Source: Streptomyces sp. NBC_01317
GTDB lineage: Bacteria; Actinomycetota; Actinomycetes; Streptomycetales; Streptomycetaceae
NCBI RefSeq assembly: GCF_035961655.1
Contig: NZ_CP108393.1
Location: 5,751,001 to 5,815,000 of the forward strand
Direction of reading: 5' to 3'
DNA length: 64,000 nt
Positions 48,296 through 57,863 of the stretch are shown piece by piece. Below the pieces are notes generated by a model, which had not been told where the DNA came from, did not search any database, and worked only from the letters and a program-made list of their open reading frames with translations. The translations under genes were made by a program, and so were the position numbers. Every line of letters begins with the position of its first letter. Position 1 is the stretch's first letter.

Positions 48296-49873
48296 TCAGA
48301 CGATGTCCTCCATCTGCTGGATGTCCCGGGGCGAGCGGGAGTGGGTACGGGTCTCCCGGACGCGGCGCGCGAACGGCCAGTACGCCGTCGCCAGCAGCAG
48401 CGCCCCGGCCAGCGCGGCCACCGCGTAGTTCATCGTGTCGATGGTGACGGGGTAGCTCTGCGGCAGGCAGAACAGCACCGTGCAGAAGGTCACCCAGACC
48501 ACCGCCGTCCAGCCCACCAGGTTGCTCCAGCGGCCCAGGTGCCACGGCCCGGGAGTGAACCGCTCGGGGCGCACGAGCTTGAGGAAGACCGGGATGATGT
48601 ACACCGGCGTGATCCCGACGACGCTGATCGCCGTGATCGCGCCGTACGCGGTGGTCGACCACAGCGACGGCAGGGTCAGCGCGAAGGCCGCGACCACCGT
48701 CATGCACACGGCCCAGTACGGCACCAGGGTGCGGCGGCTGATGCGGCGCCAGAGGTGCGAGAAGGGGAGTTCGCCGTCGCGGCTGACGGCGAAGACCATC
48801 CGTGAACCCGACGTGGTCACGGCGATCGTGCAGAAGAACATCGCGCCGATCACCAGGAGCAGCATCAGCGTCGCGCCGTCGGTGCCGAGCGCGTCGATGA
48901 GGATCTGGGCGGGCGGCACCCCGGTCGCGGTCGCCTGGGTGGCGGCGTAGTCCTGGATCGCGAACGTGAGGCCCGCCAGCAGGATGAACCCGCCGATCCA
49001 CGACCACACGATCGACTTGATGATGCCGCGCGGCGCCGAGACGGCGGCCTGGGTGGTCTCCTCCGACAGGTGCGCGGAGGCGTCGTACCCGGTGAAGGTG
49101 TACATGGTCAGCAGCAGGCCGAGCGCGCACACGTACAGCGGATTCGAGAAGCCCGTGTCGTTGACGAACTCACCGAAGACAAAACCGGGCGACTGGTGGC
49201 TGTCGGGCAGGATCCACAGCGTGCCGACGATCGTCACGATGCCGACGAGGTGCCACCACACGCTCAGGTCGTTGAAGAACGCGGCGATCCGCACCCCGCA
49301 CAGGTTGATCGCCGCGACGGCTGTCAGGATGACCGCGAGGATCAGCAGCGTCGACCCGGGTGTGGGTTCGTAGCCTGTCTGGAGACTCAGCAGCGCGCCG
49401 AGGAAGGCCGCGGCGCCGTAGCCGCTGCCGGCCAGACCGCCCAGCATGCCGAGCAGGTTGATCCACCCGGTGTAGTACCCCCAGCGCGGTCCGCCGAGGA
49501 TACGGGCCATGTAATACATGGCCCCCGAGGTGGGGTACGCGCTCGTCACCTCCGCCAGGGCCATCCCGATGATCAGGACCATGGCCCCGGCGCCGACCCA
49601 GCCCCACATCATGACGGCCGGGCCGCCGTGGCCCATGCCGTATCCGTAGAGGGTCATGCAACCGGTCAACACCGAGATGACACTGAAACTGATGGCGAAG
49701 TTCCCGAACGGGCCCATGCGCCGGGCCAGAACGGGCTGGTAGCCCAGCTCCTTGAGGCGTTGTGCGTCCGGTGTGTCGCCCCGGTCGCCGACAGCGGGGG
49801 TCCGGGAGGAGCCGGAAGTCCCTGAGGTGCCGGTGGGCGAACCGGTCGGTGAGGTGCCTGTCGAGGAAGACAA
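48296..49873 (-). CDS. APC-family amino-acid permease
   Basis: A 525-residue, 12-helix transporter of the amino acid-polyamine-organocation superfamily, closest in feel to GABA/choline-type permeases. Key segments are ELGYQPVLARRMGPFGNFAISFSVISVLTGCM-like opening, AEVTSAYPTSGAMYYMARIL, TGYDASAHLSEETTQAAVSAPRGI and SGSRMVFAVSRDGELPFSHLW. The TTG at 49873 is chosen because AAGGA lies seven bases upstream and the N-terminus becomes a normal polar tail; the frame is open to 50071 but that part is proline-rich and overlaps the gene upstream. Substrate unknown. Confidence 0.87.
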   Translation of the reverse strand: MSSSTGTSPTGSPTGTSGTSGSSRTPAVGDRGDTPDAQRLKELGYQPVLARRMGPFGNFAISFSVISVLTGCMTLYGYGMGHGGPAVMMWGWVGAGAMVLIIGMALAEVTSAYPTSGAMYYMARILGGPRWGYYTGWINLLGMLGGLAGSGYGAAAFLGALLSLQTGYEPTPGSTLLILAVILTAVAAINLCGVRIAAFFNDLSVWWHLVGIVTIVGTLWILPDSHQSPGFVFGEFVNDTGFSNPLYVCALGLLLTMYTFTGYDASAHLSEETTQAAVSAPRGIIKSIVWSWIGGFILLAGLTFAIQDYAATQATATGVPPAQILIDALGTDGATLMLLLVIGAMFFCTIAVTTSGSRMVFAVSRDGELPFSHLWRRISRRTLVPYWAVCMTVVAAFALTLPSLWSTTAYGAITAISVVGITPVYIIPVFLKLVRPERFTPGPWHLGRWSNLVGWTAVVWVTFCTVLFCLPQSYPVTIDTMNYAVAALAGALLLATAYWPFARRVRETRTHSRSPRDIQQMEDIV

Positions 49874-49992
49874 CGGTCGTCCTTCTGCCGTGGTGGTGGG
49901 GGGATGGGGGGTGTCGGGAACGAAGGGAACGAAGGGGGTACGGGGGGACGAGGTACGGGGGACGGACGAGGTACGGGGACGGACGGGCGCGG

Positions 49993-51039
49993 TCAGGTGG
50001 CCGGCCGGTGCCGGTGTCTGCCGAACCGCGCAGGGCTCGTCCGCGCGGAGGACTCGGCGACACTCAGGCACTGGCTGCGGCAGCGCGCGATGTGATCGAC
50101 GAGGGCATCCCTGTCACCCGGGTCGGCGAGCCGGAACTGCCAGGGACGCGGCGTGATGTGACGTCCCATCGCCTGGAACACCCTCCCCGCTTCCTTGTAC
50201 TGCTGTCCGGCCCACAACGCGTGCGCGAGGTAGTTGAGGTCCTGTACGGAACGCTCCGCCTCCGTACGGAGGGCGAACCATCCGTGAAAGGCGGACAGCG
50301 CGTCCTGGATCGCGTAGCTGTTCAGCCAGTGCATGTCGAGCGCTTCCCTGGGAAGCCGACGCCACCGCTCGACCCGTACGTACACCGGCAGCATCAGCAG
50401 GGCCGCCGCCGCGGGCTGCTCCGCCCGGCTGAGCACCCAGCGCGCGTAGCCGTCCGCGTGGCTGACCGCGGCGGCGTCGGGCCGGCTGAGCCAGTACTGG
50501 AGCATCCGGTGGTACGCCTCGCGGTTGTACGGGTCCAGGGCGTCCGCCCGCCGCAACAGCCCCCAGGGTCCGGCCGGCAGCATGGGGTCGGAGGCCTTCA
50601 CCCGGTGCTCGCCCGCCTGTTGGTCCTCGTCGATGACGGCGAGGGCCAGGAAACAGGTCCAGGGCACGGGGTTGTCCAGCGCCGCGTGCACGGCGGTACG
50701 GCAGGCGCCGAGGGCCGTGTGCCACAGGTTGTCCGCGTTCGGATGCCCGCCCCGGAAGGCCCGGAGCGCCCGCTCGGACGCGACACGCGCGAGCATCACC
50801 GTGGCGGTGGCGTCGGGTTCGTCGTCCGCCCACGCCTCGACGACGTCGGTACCGGCGGCCGAGGCCGCGAGGACCTGGCTGCGGTACGTCCAGGCCGCCC
50901 AGGAGCGCGAGGTGTCCGTACGCGCGAGCAGCGTCCGCATGGACACCCACCGGCCGAACGCGACCTCCTCCAGGGCCACCCTCAACTCGGTGTCGGAGCC
51001 CGCCGGATGCATCACCGGGCGCCAGTCGCCTTCCGCCAT
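49993..51039 (-). CDS. hypothetical helical protein
   Basis: A 348-residue soluble protein of helical character (VALEEVAFGRWVSMRTLLARTDTSRSW; YNREAYHRMLQYWLSRPDA; AIQDALSAFHGWFALRTEAERSVQDLNYLAHALWAG). It resembles tetratricopeptide-like hypothetical proteins of streptomycetes, but I see no defined repeat or catalytic motif. A GGGGGG-type site precedes the ATG at 51039. It lies two bases downstream of a small ORF on the same strand, so the two are probably cotranscribed. Confidence 0.78.
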   Translation of the reverse strand: MAEGDWRPVMHPAGSDTELRVALEEVAFGRWVSMRTLLARTDTSRSWAAWTYRSQVLAASAAGTDVVEAWADDEPDATATVMLARVASERALRAFRGGHPNADNLWHTALGACRTAVHAALDNPVPWTCFLALAVIDEDQQAGEHRVKASDPMLPAGPWGLLRRADALDPYNREAYHRMLQYWLSRPDAAAVSHADGYARWVLSRAEQPAAAALLMLPVYVRVERWRRLPREALDMHWLNSYAIQDALSAFHGWFALRTEAERSVQDLNYLAHALWAGQQYKEAGRVFQAMGRHITPRPWQFRLADPGDRDALVDHIARCRSQCLSVAESSARTSPARFGRHRHRPAT

Positions 51040-51041
51040 GC

Positions 51042-51191
51042 TCAGCCCCCCGCGACGCCGGTGTCACGGACGCGAGCCGCGGACACAGCGGTGGTACGGG
51101 GCACGGTGGTACGGGGCACGGTGGTACGGGGCACGCGGCCCACGGGAGGTATCGGCCGGGTCTGTAACGCGGCAGCGAACGTCGTCTCCAC
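51042..51191 (-). CDS. small protein with VPRTT repeats
   Basis: A 49-residue peptide starting with GTG after AAGGGGG, reading VETTFAAALQTRPIPP then three VPRTT units and a short tail. Its stop lies two bases before the ATG of the next gene, which argues for a real coupled ORF or a leader peptide. No family is recognised. The 51-base region just upstream leads into an AT-rich control region shared with dgt on the other strand. Confidence 0.5.
   Translation of the reverse strand: METTFAAALQTRPIPPVGRVPRTTVPRTTVPRTTAVSAARVRDTGVAGG
51090..51134 (-). repeat. three perfect tandem 15-bp repeats
   Basis: GGTGGTACGGGGCAC is repeated exactly three times (51090, 51105, 51120). On the minus strand it encodes the VPRTT pentapeptide. 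Perfect identity suggests recent expansion. Confidence 0.92.
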
Positions 51192-51363
51192 ATATCCCCC
51201 TTCCCCCACGGGACTTCCCCGTGAAGCGTGAGGCTTTCCATGAAGCAGCCCCCACCGCGGTCCATTGCACACTACACGGCGTGTTCGAGCACTTACGGAA
51301 TCTTTTCGCAAATTAAAAATCGCAACTCGGCCACAATGCACGCACCATGCGCACCGCCGTATT

Positions 51364-51393
51364 GGGGAAATCCACTCACTATTCCATTTCCCC
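51364..51393. promoter_or_regulatory. inverted repeat upstream of dgt
   Basis: GGGGAAAT (51364-51371) and ATTTCCCC (51386-51393) form a perfect eight-base dyad with a 14-base spacer inside the most AT-rich patch of this part of the window (about 51290-51393). It lies between the minus-strand small gene and dgt and could control either. Confidence 0.5.
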
Positions 51394-51400
51394 CCGGATC

Positions 51401-51440
51401 GGCCTGTCCGGGCCGGTCCGGGGCCGTCCGGGCCCGTCCG
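51401..51440. repeat. four phased 10-bp direct repeats upstream of dgt
   Basis: Four consecutive units of the form GG-C/G-C-N-GTCCG occur exactly every ten bases (51401, 51411, 51421, 51431), so equivalent bases lie on one face of the helix. They end 58 bases before the dgt start. They may be a cooperative protein-binding array or simple slippage products. Confidence 0.7.
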
Positions 51441-51498
51441 GGCGATATGCGGTGGCCCGGGGGGACTCGCTGTCGGTCCCTCCGGTTACCTTCGATAC

Positions 51499-52839
51499 AT
51501 GGCAGGCACCACCGGTACGACCCCATCCCACTCCCCGGCCCCCTCGACCCCTTCGACCCCTTCCACCCCCTACGACAGCGCGGCCACCGAGCGCTGGGCC
51601 ACGGAGCCCGACAAAAGGCCCGGCAGGACCGCGTTCCAGCGCGACCGCGCCCGCGTGCTGCACTCCGCCGCGCTGCGCCGCCTGGCGGGCAAGACGCAGG
51701 TGGTCACCCCGGGGACCCGTAACCAGGACTGGGACGCCAGCGCGCGCACGCGCCTCACGCACTCCCTGGAGTGCGCCCAGGTGGGCCGCGAGCTGGGCGC
51801 GGCCCTCGGCTGCGACCCGGATCTCGTCGAGACCGCCTGCCTGTCGCACGACATGGGCCATCCGCCCTTCGGCCACAACGGCGAGCAGGCCCTCAACGAC
51901 TTCGCCAAGGACTGCGGCGGCTTCGAGGGGAACGCGCAGTCGCTGCGCCTGCTGACCCGGATCGAGCCCAAGCGGTTCGTCGTGTCCGAGGAGACGGGCG
52001 AGCCGGTCAGCGTCGGCCTCAACCTGACCAGGGCCGCCCTGGACGCCGCGACGAAGTACCCCTGGCCGCGCGGTGCCCACCCCACCGAGCCCGCCTCCGT
52101 GAAGTTCGGCGTGTACGAGGACGACCTGCCGGTCTTCGCCTGGGCCCGGGAGGGCGCCCCGGCGGGCCGTACGTGCTTCGAGGCGCAGGTCATGGACTGG
52201 TCCGACGACGTCGCCTACTCGGTCCACGACTTCGAGGACGGGTTGCACGCCGGCCATGTGGACCCGGCCGCGCTCTCCTCGGAGACCGAACGCGACTCGA
52301 TCTGGGCGGTCGCGATAGGCCGGTACGTCCCCGCGGACACCGACCCGGCGGAGCTGTCCGCCGCGCTGGACCGCCTCATGGGACAGCGCTGGTGGCCGCA
52401 CGGCTACGACGGCTCCGCCGTCGCCCAGGGCCGCCTCAAGGACGCCACCAGCCAGCTCATCGGCCGTTTCTGCCTGGCGGCGGAGGGCGCCACCCGCGAG
52501 GCGTACGGCACGGGCCCGCTCACCCGGTACGGCGCCGAGCTGGTCGTCCCGCGCGAGGCGCGCCACGAGTGCGCGGTCCTCAAGGCCGTCGCCGACCGTT
52601 ACGTCATGCAGCGGGCCGAGCAGGAGACCCTCCGCGCCGACCAGCGGATCGTCCTCGCCGAGCTGGCCGAGGCGCTCACGGCGGGCGCCCCGGAGGGACT
52701 GGACCCGCAGTTCCGCGCGCTGTTCGACACGGCCGGGGACGACCGTGCCCGCAAGCGGGTGATCGTCGACCAGATCGCCTCCCTCACGGACGCGGCGGCC
52801 CGCTCCCTGCACAGCGGCCTCCACAGAAGAGGGCACTGA
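51499..52839 (+). CDS. dgt: dGTP triphosphohydrolase
   Basis: A 446-residue HD-domain enzyme that splits dGTP (and often other dNTPs) to nucleoside and tripolyphosphate. The HD signature appears as [17 protein letters not shown] and [16 protein letters not shown]; later metal and substrate pieces include [29 protein letters not shown] Pro/Thr/Ser-rich stretch follows the start. The ATG at 51499 has no ribosome site, but TACCTT (51487-51492) is placed so that transcription would begin at the A of the ATG, i.e. a leaderless message. The open frame upstream is not coding-like. Confidence 0.93.
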   Translation: MAGTTGTTPSHSPAPSTPSTPSTPYDSAATERWATEPDKRPGRTAFQRDRARVLHSAALRRLAGKTQVVTPGTRNQDWDASARTRLTHSLECAQVGRELGAALGCDPDLVETACLSHDMGHPPFGHNGEQALNDFAKDCGGFEGNAQSLRLLTRIEPKRFVVSEETGEPVSVGLNLTRAALDAATKYPWPRGAHPTEPASVKFGVYEDDLPVFAWAREGAPAGRTCFEAQVMDWSDDVAYSVHDFEDGLHAGHVDPAALSSETERDSIWAVAIGRYVPADTDPAELSAALDRLMGQRWWPHGYDGSAVAQGRLKDATSQLIGRFCLAAEGATREAYGTGPLTRYGAELVVPREARHECAVLKAVADRYVMQRAEQETLRADQRIVLAELAEALTAGAPEGLDPQFRALFDTAGDDRARKRVIVDQIASLTDAAARSLHSGLHRRGH

Positions 52840-53002
52840 CGGCAGAGGGACGCACTGTCGGCGCCCCGTCAGCCCTCACCCCCCGCTCGGGCCACGCCCC
52901 CCGCCCGCCGTACGCCGCACAGCACCGGCGCGCCCCCTCTTCCCCCATTACGCTCCGTACGGGACGCTCGCAGATGGCGGCTGAGCAAAAAGGAGGCATC
53001 AA

Positions 53003-54289
53003 GTGGTCGACGCACATCGGACATTTGTCATCGTCGGCGGCGGGCTCGCCGCGGCGAAGGCCGCGGAGACCCTCCGGACGGAGGGCTTCACCGGCCGGGT
53101 GATTCTGATCGGCGACGAGCGCGACCATCCCTACGAGCGCCCACCCCTCTCCAAGGGCTATCTGACCGGCAAGGACGAGCGCGACAGCGTCTTCGTGCAC
53201 GAGCCCGCCTGGTACGCGCGGTCCCAGGTCGAGCTGCACCTGGGCCAGACGGTCACCTCGATCGACCGCGGCACCCGCTGCGTGCACCTCGGCGACGGCA
53301 CCTCCGTGCACTACGACAAGCTGCTGCTGGCCACCGGCTCAGAACCGCGCCGCCTCGACGTCCCCGGTACGGATCTGGCGGGCGTCCACCACCTGCGCCG
53401 CCTCGCCCACTCCGACCGGCTGCGCCAGGTGCTCTCCGCCCTGGGCCGGGACAACGGCCACCTCGTCGTCGCCGGGGCCGGCTGGATCGGCCTGGAGGTC
53501 GCCGCGGCGGCCCGGGAGTACGGCGCCGAGGTCACCGTCGTCGAATCCGCGGCCACCCCGCTGCACCAGGTCATCGGCCCCGAGCTGGGCCAGCTCTTCA
53601 CCGACCTCCACCGGGAGCACGGAGTCCGCTTCCACTTCGGGGTACGGCTCACCGAGATCGTCGGCCAGGACGGCATGGTCCTGGCGGCCCGTACGGACGA
53701 CGGGGAGGAGCACCCCGCCCACGACGTGCTCGCCGCGATCGGTGCCGCTCCCCGGGTCTCCCTCGCCGAGGCGGCCGGCCTCACCCTCGCCGACCGCGCC
53801 ACGGGCGGCGGCATCGCGGTCGACGCCTCGCTGCGTACCTCGGACCCGGACATCTTCGCGGCCGGGGACGTGGCCGCCTTCCCGCTCTCCGGCTGGGGCG
53901 AGGGCCTGCCCGTCGACCGGGTGCGCGTCGAACACTGGGCCAACGCCCTGAACGGCGGGCCCGCCGCCGCGCGGGCGATGCTCGGCCAGGACGTCACGTA
54001 CGACCGGATCCCGTACTTCTTCTCCGACCAGTACGACCTGGGCCTGGAGTACTCGGGCTGGGCGCCGCCCGGCTCGTACGACCAGGTGGTGGTCAGGGGC
54101 GACGCGGGAAAGCGCGAGTTCATCGCCTTCTGGACCAAGGACGGCCGGGTCCTCGCGGGGATGAACGTCAACGTGTGGGACGTCACCGAGGACATCCAGC
54201 GCCTGATCCGCTCCGGCGCCCGGCTGGACCCGGAGGCGCTCGCCGACCCGTCGGTGCCGCTCGCCTCGCTGGCGGCCGACGGCACCTGA
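53003..54289 (+). CDS. FAD-dependent ferredoxin/NAD(P) reductase
   Basis: A 428-residue pyridine-nucleotide-disulfide-type reductase. The FAD loop is FVIVGGGLAAAKAAETL, the second dinucleotide loop LVVAGAGWIGLEVAAAAREYG, and the third FAD motif TSDPDIFAAGDVAAFPL. The C-terminal domain (IPYFFSDQYDLGLEYSGWAPPG) is that of ferredoxin or rubredoxin reductases serving P450 or dioxygenase systems. AAAGGAGG just upstream fixes the GTG at 53003. No ferredoxin gene adjoins it. It lies between dgt and dnaG, as in other streptomycetes. Confidence 0.93.
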   Translation: MVDAHRTFVIVGGGLAAAKAAETLRTEGFTGRVILIGDERDHPYERPPLSKGYLTGKDERDSVFVHEPAWYARSQVELHLGQTVTSIDRGTRCVHLGDGTSVHYDKLLLATGSEPRRLDVPGTDLAGVHHLRRLAHSDRLRQVLSALGRDNGHLVVAGAGWIGLEVAAAAREYGAEVTVVESAATPLHQVIGPELGQLFTDLHREHGVRFHFGVRLTEIVGQDGMVLAARTDDGEEHPAHDVLAAIGAAPRVSLAEAAGLTLADRATGGGIAVDASLRTSDPDIFAAGDVAAFPLSGWGEGLPVDRVRVEHWANALNGGPAAARAMLGQDVTYDRIPYFFSDQYDLGLEYSGWAPPGSYDQVVVRGDAGKREFIAFWTKDGRVLAGMNVNVWDVTEDIQRLIRSGARLDPEALADPSVPLASLAADGT

Positions 54290-54382
54290 CGACTCCGAGG
54301 GCCCCCGACCCCGACCGCTCCGAGGCGCCTCCTCCCGACCGCACTGTCCGCCGATGTCGTAGCGCCACCGTAGAATCCACGC

Positions 54383-56308
54383 GTGGCCGGCAGGATCAAC
54401 GATGACGACGTGAAGGCGGTTCGGGACGCGGTCCCGATCGACGCCGTCGTGTCCGAGTACCTCCAGTTGCGCAGCGCGGGCGGCGGGAACCTGAAAGGGC
54501 TCTGCCCCTTCCACGACGAGAAGTCCCCCTCCTTCCAGGTCAGTCCGAGCAAGGGTCTCTTCCACTGCTTCGGCTGCCAGGAGGGCGGGGACACCATCGC
54601 CTTCGTGATGAAGCTCGACCACCTCTCCTTCTCCGAGACGGTCGAGCGCCTCGCCGCCCAGGCGGGCATCACGCTGCGGTACGAGGAAGGCGGCTACAAC
54701 CCGGCGGGCCAGCGCGGTGAGCGCACCCGGCTGGTGGAGGCCCACAAGGCCGCCGCGCTCTTCTACGCCGAGCAGCTGTCGGGCGCCGAGGCCGAGATCG
54801 GCCGCACGTTCCTCGCCGAGCGCGGGTTCGACCAGGCGGCGGCCGAGCACTTCGGCGTCGGCTACAGCCCGGTCGGCTGGGACCACCTCACGAGCTATCT
54901 GCGCGGCAAGGGCTTCTCCGACAAGGAGTTGCTGCTCTCCGGCCTCTCCCAGGACGGCCGCCGCGGCCCGATCGACCGCTTCCGCGGCCGGCTGATGTGG
55001 CCCATCAGGGACATCTCCGGCGAAGTGGTCGGCTTCGGCGCGCGGAAGCTGCGCGACGACGACAACGGCCCGAAGTACCTCAACACCCCCGAGACCGCGA
55101 TCTACAAGAAGTCCCAGGTCCTGTACGGCGTCGACCTGGCCAAGAAGGACATCGCCAAGGCCAGCAGGGCCGTGGTGGTGGAGGGGTACACGGACGTCAT
55201 GGCCTGCCACCTGGCCGGCGTCACCACCGCCATCGCCACCTGCGGCACCGCCTTCGGCGCCGACCACATCAAGATCCTCAGACGGCTGCTGATGGACAAC
55301 GGCAGCGCACGCGTGATCTTCACGTTCGACGGGGACGCGGCGGGCCAGAAGGCCGCGCTGCGCGCCTTCGAGGACGACCAGAAGTTCGCGGCCGAGACGT
55401 ACATCGCCATCGCCCCCGACAACATGGACCCCTGCGACCTGCGCCTCGCCAAGGGCGACGAAGCGGTCCAGGACCTGGTCGAACCCCGCACGCCGCTCTT
55501 CGAGTTCGCGATCCGCCAGATCGTCTCGCGCTACGCGCTGGAGACCCCGGCGGGGCGGGCCGCCGCGCTGGACGAGGCGGCGCCGATCGTGGCCCGGATC
55601 AAGAACGGCGCGTCGCAGCACGAGGTCGCCGTCCAGCTCGCCGGCATCCTCGGCATCCTGGACACCCAGTTCGTGGTCAAGCGGGTCGCGCAGGTGGCGC
55701 GTTGGGCGCGCGACCGGGGCGGGCGCGGCCCGGCGGCGCCCCCCGAGCGCGGCGCCCGGCGCAACGACCCGCAGGGGCCTCAGGGCGCCCAGGCACCGGC
55801 CGGCCGCGGCCCCTCGGGACCCGCGCTGAATCTCCGCAGCCCCGCCCACCGCACCGAGCGCGAGCTGCTCAAGCTCGCCCTCCAGCGGCCGGAGCTGGTC
55901 TCCCCGGCCTTCGACGCGTACGGCGGCGACGAGTTCACCGCCCAGCCGTACGCGGCCGTGCGCCGCGCGATCGAGGACGCGGGCGGGGCCGAACAGGGCG
56001 TGGGGGCCGCCTTCGAGTACCTGGCCCGGGTCCGCGACGCCGCGCCCAACGACGCGGTGCGCGCGATGGTCACGGAGCTGGCGGTCGAGGTCTTCCACGG
56101 CAAGACGATCGACGAGACCTACGCGGGGGAGCAGCTCGTCCAGGTCCGGCTGCGCGCGGTCGACCTGCGGATCCGCGACGTCACGGGCACCCTGACCCGC
56201 CTCGGCACCCACTCGGACCCGGAGCACTACGCCGCCGTACAGAACGAGTTGTGGGTGCTCCAGCAGTACGGCCAGTCCCTGCGCAACCAGGGCGCGGCCG
56301 CGCTCTGA
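54383..56308 (+). CDS. dnaG: DNA primase
   Basis: A 641-residue primase that makes RNA primers at the replication fork. The zinc ribbon LCPFHDEKSPSFQVSPSKG-LFHCFGCQEGG occupies about residues 37-66. The catalytic core follows, with the Toprim motifs VVVEGYTDVMACHLAG and VIFTFDGDAAGQKAAL. A Gly/Pro/Gln-rich linker (about 465-490) leads to the C-terminal helicase-binding domain (RTERELLKLALQRPEL). The GTG at 54383 lacks a ribosome site but lies seven bases after TAGAAT (54371-54376), indicating a leaderless transcript. It precedes the HrdA-like sigma gene. Confidence 0.96.
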   Translation: MAGRINDDDVKAVRDAVPIDAVVSEYLQLRSAGGGNLKGLCPFHDEKSPSFQVSPSKGLFHCFGCQEGGDTIAFVMKLDHLSFSETVERLAAQAGITLRYEEGGYNPAGQRGERTRLVEAHKAAALFYAEQLSGAEAEIGRTFLAERGFDQAAAEHFGVGYSPVGWDHLTSYLRGKGFSDKELLLSGLSQDGRRGPIDRFRGRLMWPIRDISGEVVGFGARKLRDDDNGPKYLNTPETAIYKKSQVLYGVDLAKKDIAKASRAVVVEGYTDVMACHLAGVTTAIATCGTAFGADHIKILRRLLMDNGSARVIFTFDGDAAGQKAALRAFEDDQKFAAETYIAIAPDNMDPCDLRLAKGDEAVQDLVEPRTPLFEFAIRQIVSRYALETPAGRAAALDEAAPIVARIKNGASQHEVAVQLAGILGILDTQFVVKRVAQVARWARDRGGRGPAAPPERGARRNDPQGPQGAQAPAGRGPSGPALNLRSPAHRTERELLKLALQRPELVSPAFDAYGGDEFTAQPYAAVRRAIEDAGGAEQGVGAAFEYLARVRDAAPNDAVRAMVTELAVEVFHGKTIDETYAGEQLVQVRLRAVDLRIRDVTGTLTRLGTHSDPEHYAAVQNELWVLQQYGQSLRNQGAAAL

Positions 56309-56604
56309 CGCGTACGGCCGCCACCACGCGGCCCGTTGGCCGCCCCCCGGACGACCCCCTTCCGTAACGGCCCGGTCACGCACGGGACTCAGAAAAACAC
56401 CGCACGCCCCTCGTGGCGGTGATGTGTCGTACCCCACACTGGTTGCGGTCCCTGAGTCCCCGGGGCGCGGCCCGGCTACGCACGTCGGGCGCCGCACCCC
56501 CGCGGGATCCGCTCATCGTGTACGGGACGGATGCGGCCCGGCCGTTTGCGTCCCGCTGCCGCACGCCCCCGAACCGGCAGTGATCACCCTGGAGGTCGCC
56601 CCCC
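56309..56604. other. intergenic region before the HrdA-like sigma gene
   Basis: About 300 bases without a credible gene. A GGAGG at 56590-56594 serves the sigma gene. No promoter element is convincing; the stretch near 56420-56450 (GGCGGTGATGTGTCGTACCCC) is the most AT-containing part and the likeliest site. Confidence 0.4.
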
Positions 56605-57801
56605 GTGCAGACCCAGACCCAGTCCGTGAGCCCGGCCTTGACGCTGACCAAAGACCTCACGGCCTACCTGACCGAACAACCGGCCCTGTCACCGGCCGTC
56701 CCGGCCTTGTCTCCGGCCGTCCCGGCCCTCTCACCGGCCGTCCCGGCGCAAAACCGCGCCGCGCACCACCCTGAGACGCTCCCCCCGCTCCACCCACTCC
56801 ACCCGCGCCAGGTGACCGTCGTGGAGACCCTCACCGAGGACCCCGTGGACGACGTGCCCGAGCCCCGCCGGGGCAGCCGCGCCGACAGCGGCCCCACCTC
56901 CGACCTGTTCCGCCAGTACCTGCGCGAGATCGGCCGCATCCCCCTGCTCACCGCCGCCGAGGAGGTCGAACTGGCCCGCCGCGTCGAGGCCGGGCTCTTC
57001 GCCGAGGAGAAGCTCGGCACCGCCACTGACCTGGACTCCCGCCTCGCCCTGGACCTCGACCGCCTCGTGGTCATGGGCCGGATGGCCAAGCGCCGGCTGA
57101 TCGAGGCCAACCTGCGCCTCGTCGTCTCCGTCGCCAAGCGCTACATCGGCCGCGGCCTGACCATGCTCGACCTCGTCCAGGAGGGCAACCTCGGGCTGAT
57201 CAGGGCCGTCGAGAAGTTCGACTACGCCCGCGGCTTCAAGTTCTCGACGTACGCGACCTGGTGGATCCGCCAGGCCATGTCCCGGGCGCTGGCCGACCAG
57301 GCCCGTACCATCCGGGTCCCCGTCCACGTGGTCGAGCTGATCAACCGGGTCGTCCGCGTCCAGCGCCGGCTGCTCCAGGAACGGGGTTACGAGCCCAGCG
57401 CCGAGGAGGTCGCGGCCCAGCTGGACGTCTCGCCCGAGCGTGTCGGCGAAGTGCTGCGCCTCGCCCAGGAGCCCATCTCCCTCCACACCCCGGTGGGCGA
57501 GGAGGACGAGGTGGCGCTCGGCGACCTGATCGAGGACGGCGACGCCGCGTCCCCCGTCGAGTCCGCCGCCTTCCTGCTGCTGCGCCAGCACCTGAACGCG
57601 GTCCTCTCCACCCTCGGCGAGCGCGAACGCAAGGTCGTACAGCTGCGGTACGGGCTGGACGACGGCCGGCCCCGCACCCTGGAGGAGATCGGCAGCATCT
57701 TCGGCGTCACGCGGGAGCGCATACGCCAGATAGAGGCGAAGACCCTCGGCAAACTGCGTAACCACACCTACGCGGATCAACTGCGCGGCTACCTGGACTG
57801 A
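56605..57801 (+). CDS. hrdA: RNA polymerase sigma-70 family factor, HrdA-like
   Basis: A 398-residue group 1/2 sigma factor. Region 1.2 is [31 protein letters not shown] (about 99-130); region 2 [67 protein letters not shown] (about 165-230); region 3 about 235-310; and region 4 [27 protein letters not shown] with [20 protein letters not shown]. The N-terminus is short, with a sevenfold-residue repeat PALSPAV, unlike the long acidic tail of HrdB. Non-essential principal-like factor by analogy with HrdA, which in S. coelicolor also lies next to dnaG; hence the symbol. GTG start after GGAGG. Confidence 0.9.
   Translation: MQTQTQSVSPALTLTKDLTAYLTEQPALSPAVPALSPAVPALSPAVPAQNRAAHHPETLPPLHPLHPRQVTVVETLTEDPVDDVPEPRRGSRADSGPTSDLFRQYLREIGRIPLLTAAEEVELARRVEAGLFAEEKLGTATDLDSRLALDLDRLVVMGRMAKRRLIEANLRLVVSVAKRYIGRGLTMLDLVQEGNLGLIRAVEKFDYARGFKFSTYATWWIRQAMSRALADQARTIRVPVHVVELINRVVRVQRRLLQERGYEPSAEEVAAQLDVSPERVGEVLRLAQEPISLHTPVGEEDEVALGDLIEDGDAASPVESAAFLLLRQHLNAVLSTLGERERKVVQLRYGLDDGRPRTLEEIGSIFGVTRERIRQIEAKTLGKLRNHTYADQLRGYLD
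56680..56742 (+). repeat. three tandem 21-bp coding repeats in hrdA
   Basis: Units at 56680, 56701 and 56722 each encode PALSPAV, differing mainly at third positions. They lie in the variable N-terminus, outside sigma regions needed for core or promoter binding. Confidence 0.88.
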
Positions 57802-57803
57802 CA

Positions 57804-57840
57804 GCGGCGCCGCACCCCGTGAACCCGGGTACGGCGCCGC
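57804..57840. terminator. bidirectional terminator between hrdA and ABC exporter genes
   Basis: GCGGCGCCG (57804-57812) pairs with CGGCGCCGC (57832-57840), and the stem continues inward with ACCC/GGGT after one mismatch. It sits between two convergent genes, 3 bases after the hrdA stop codon and 24 bases from the other, so it can end both transcripts. Confidence 0.8.
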
Positions 57841-57863
57841 ACCGTCACGTACCGCGTCCTGCC

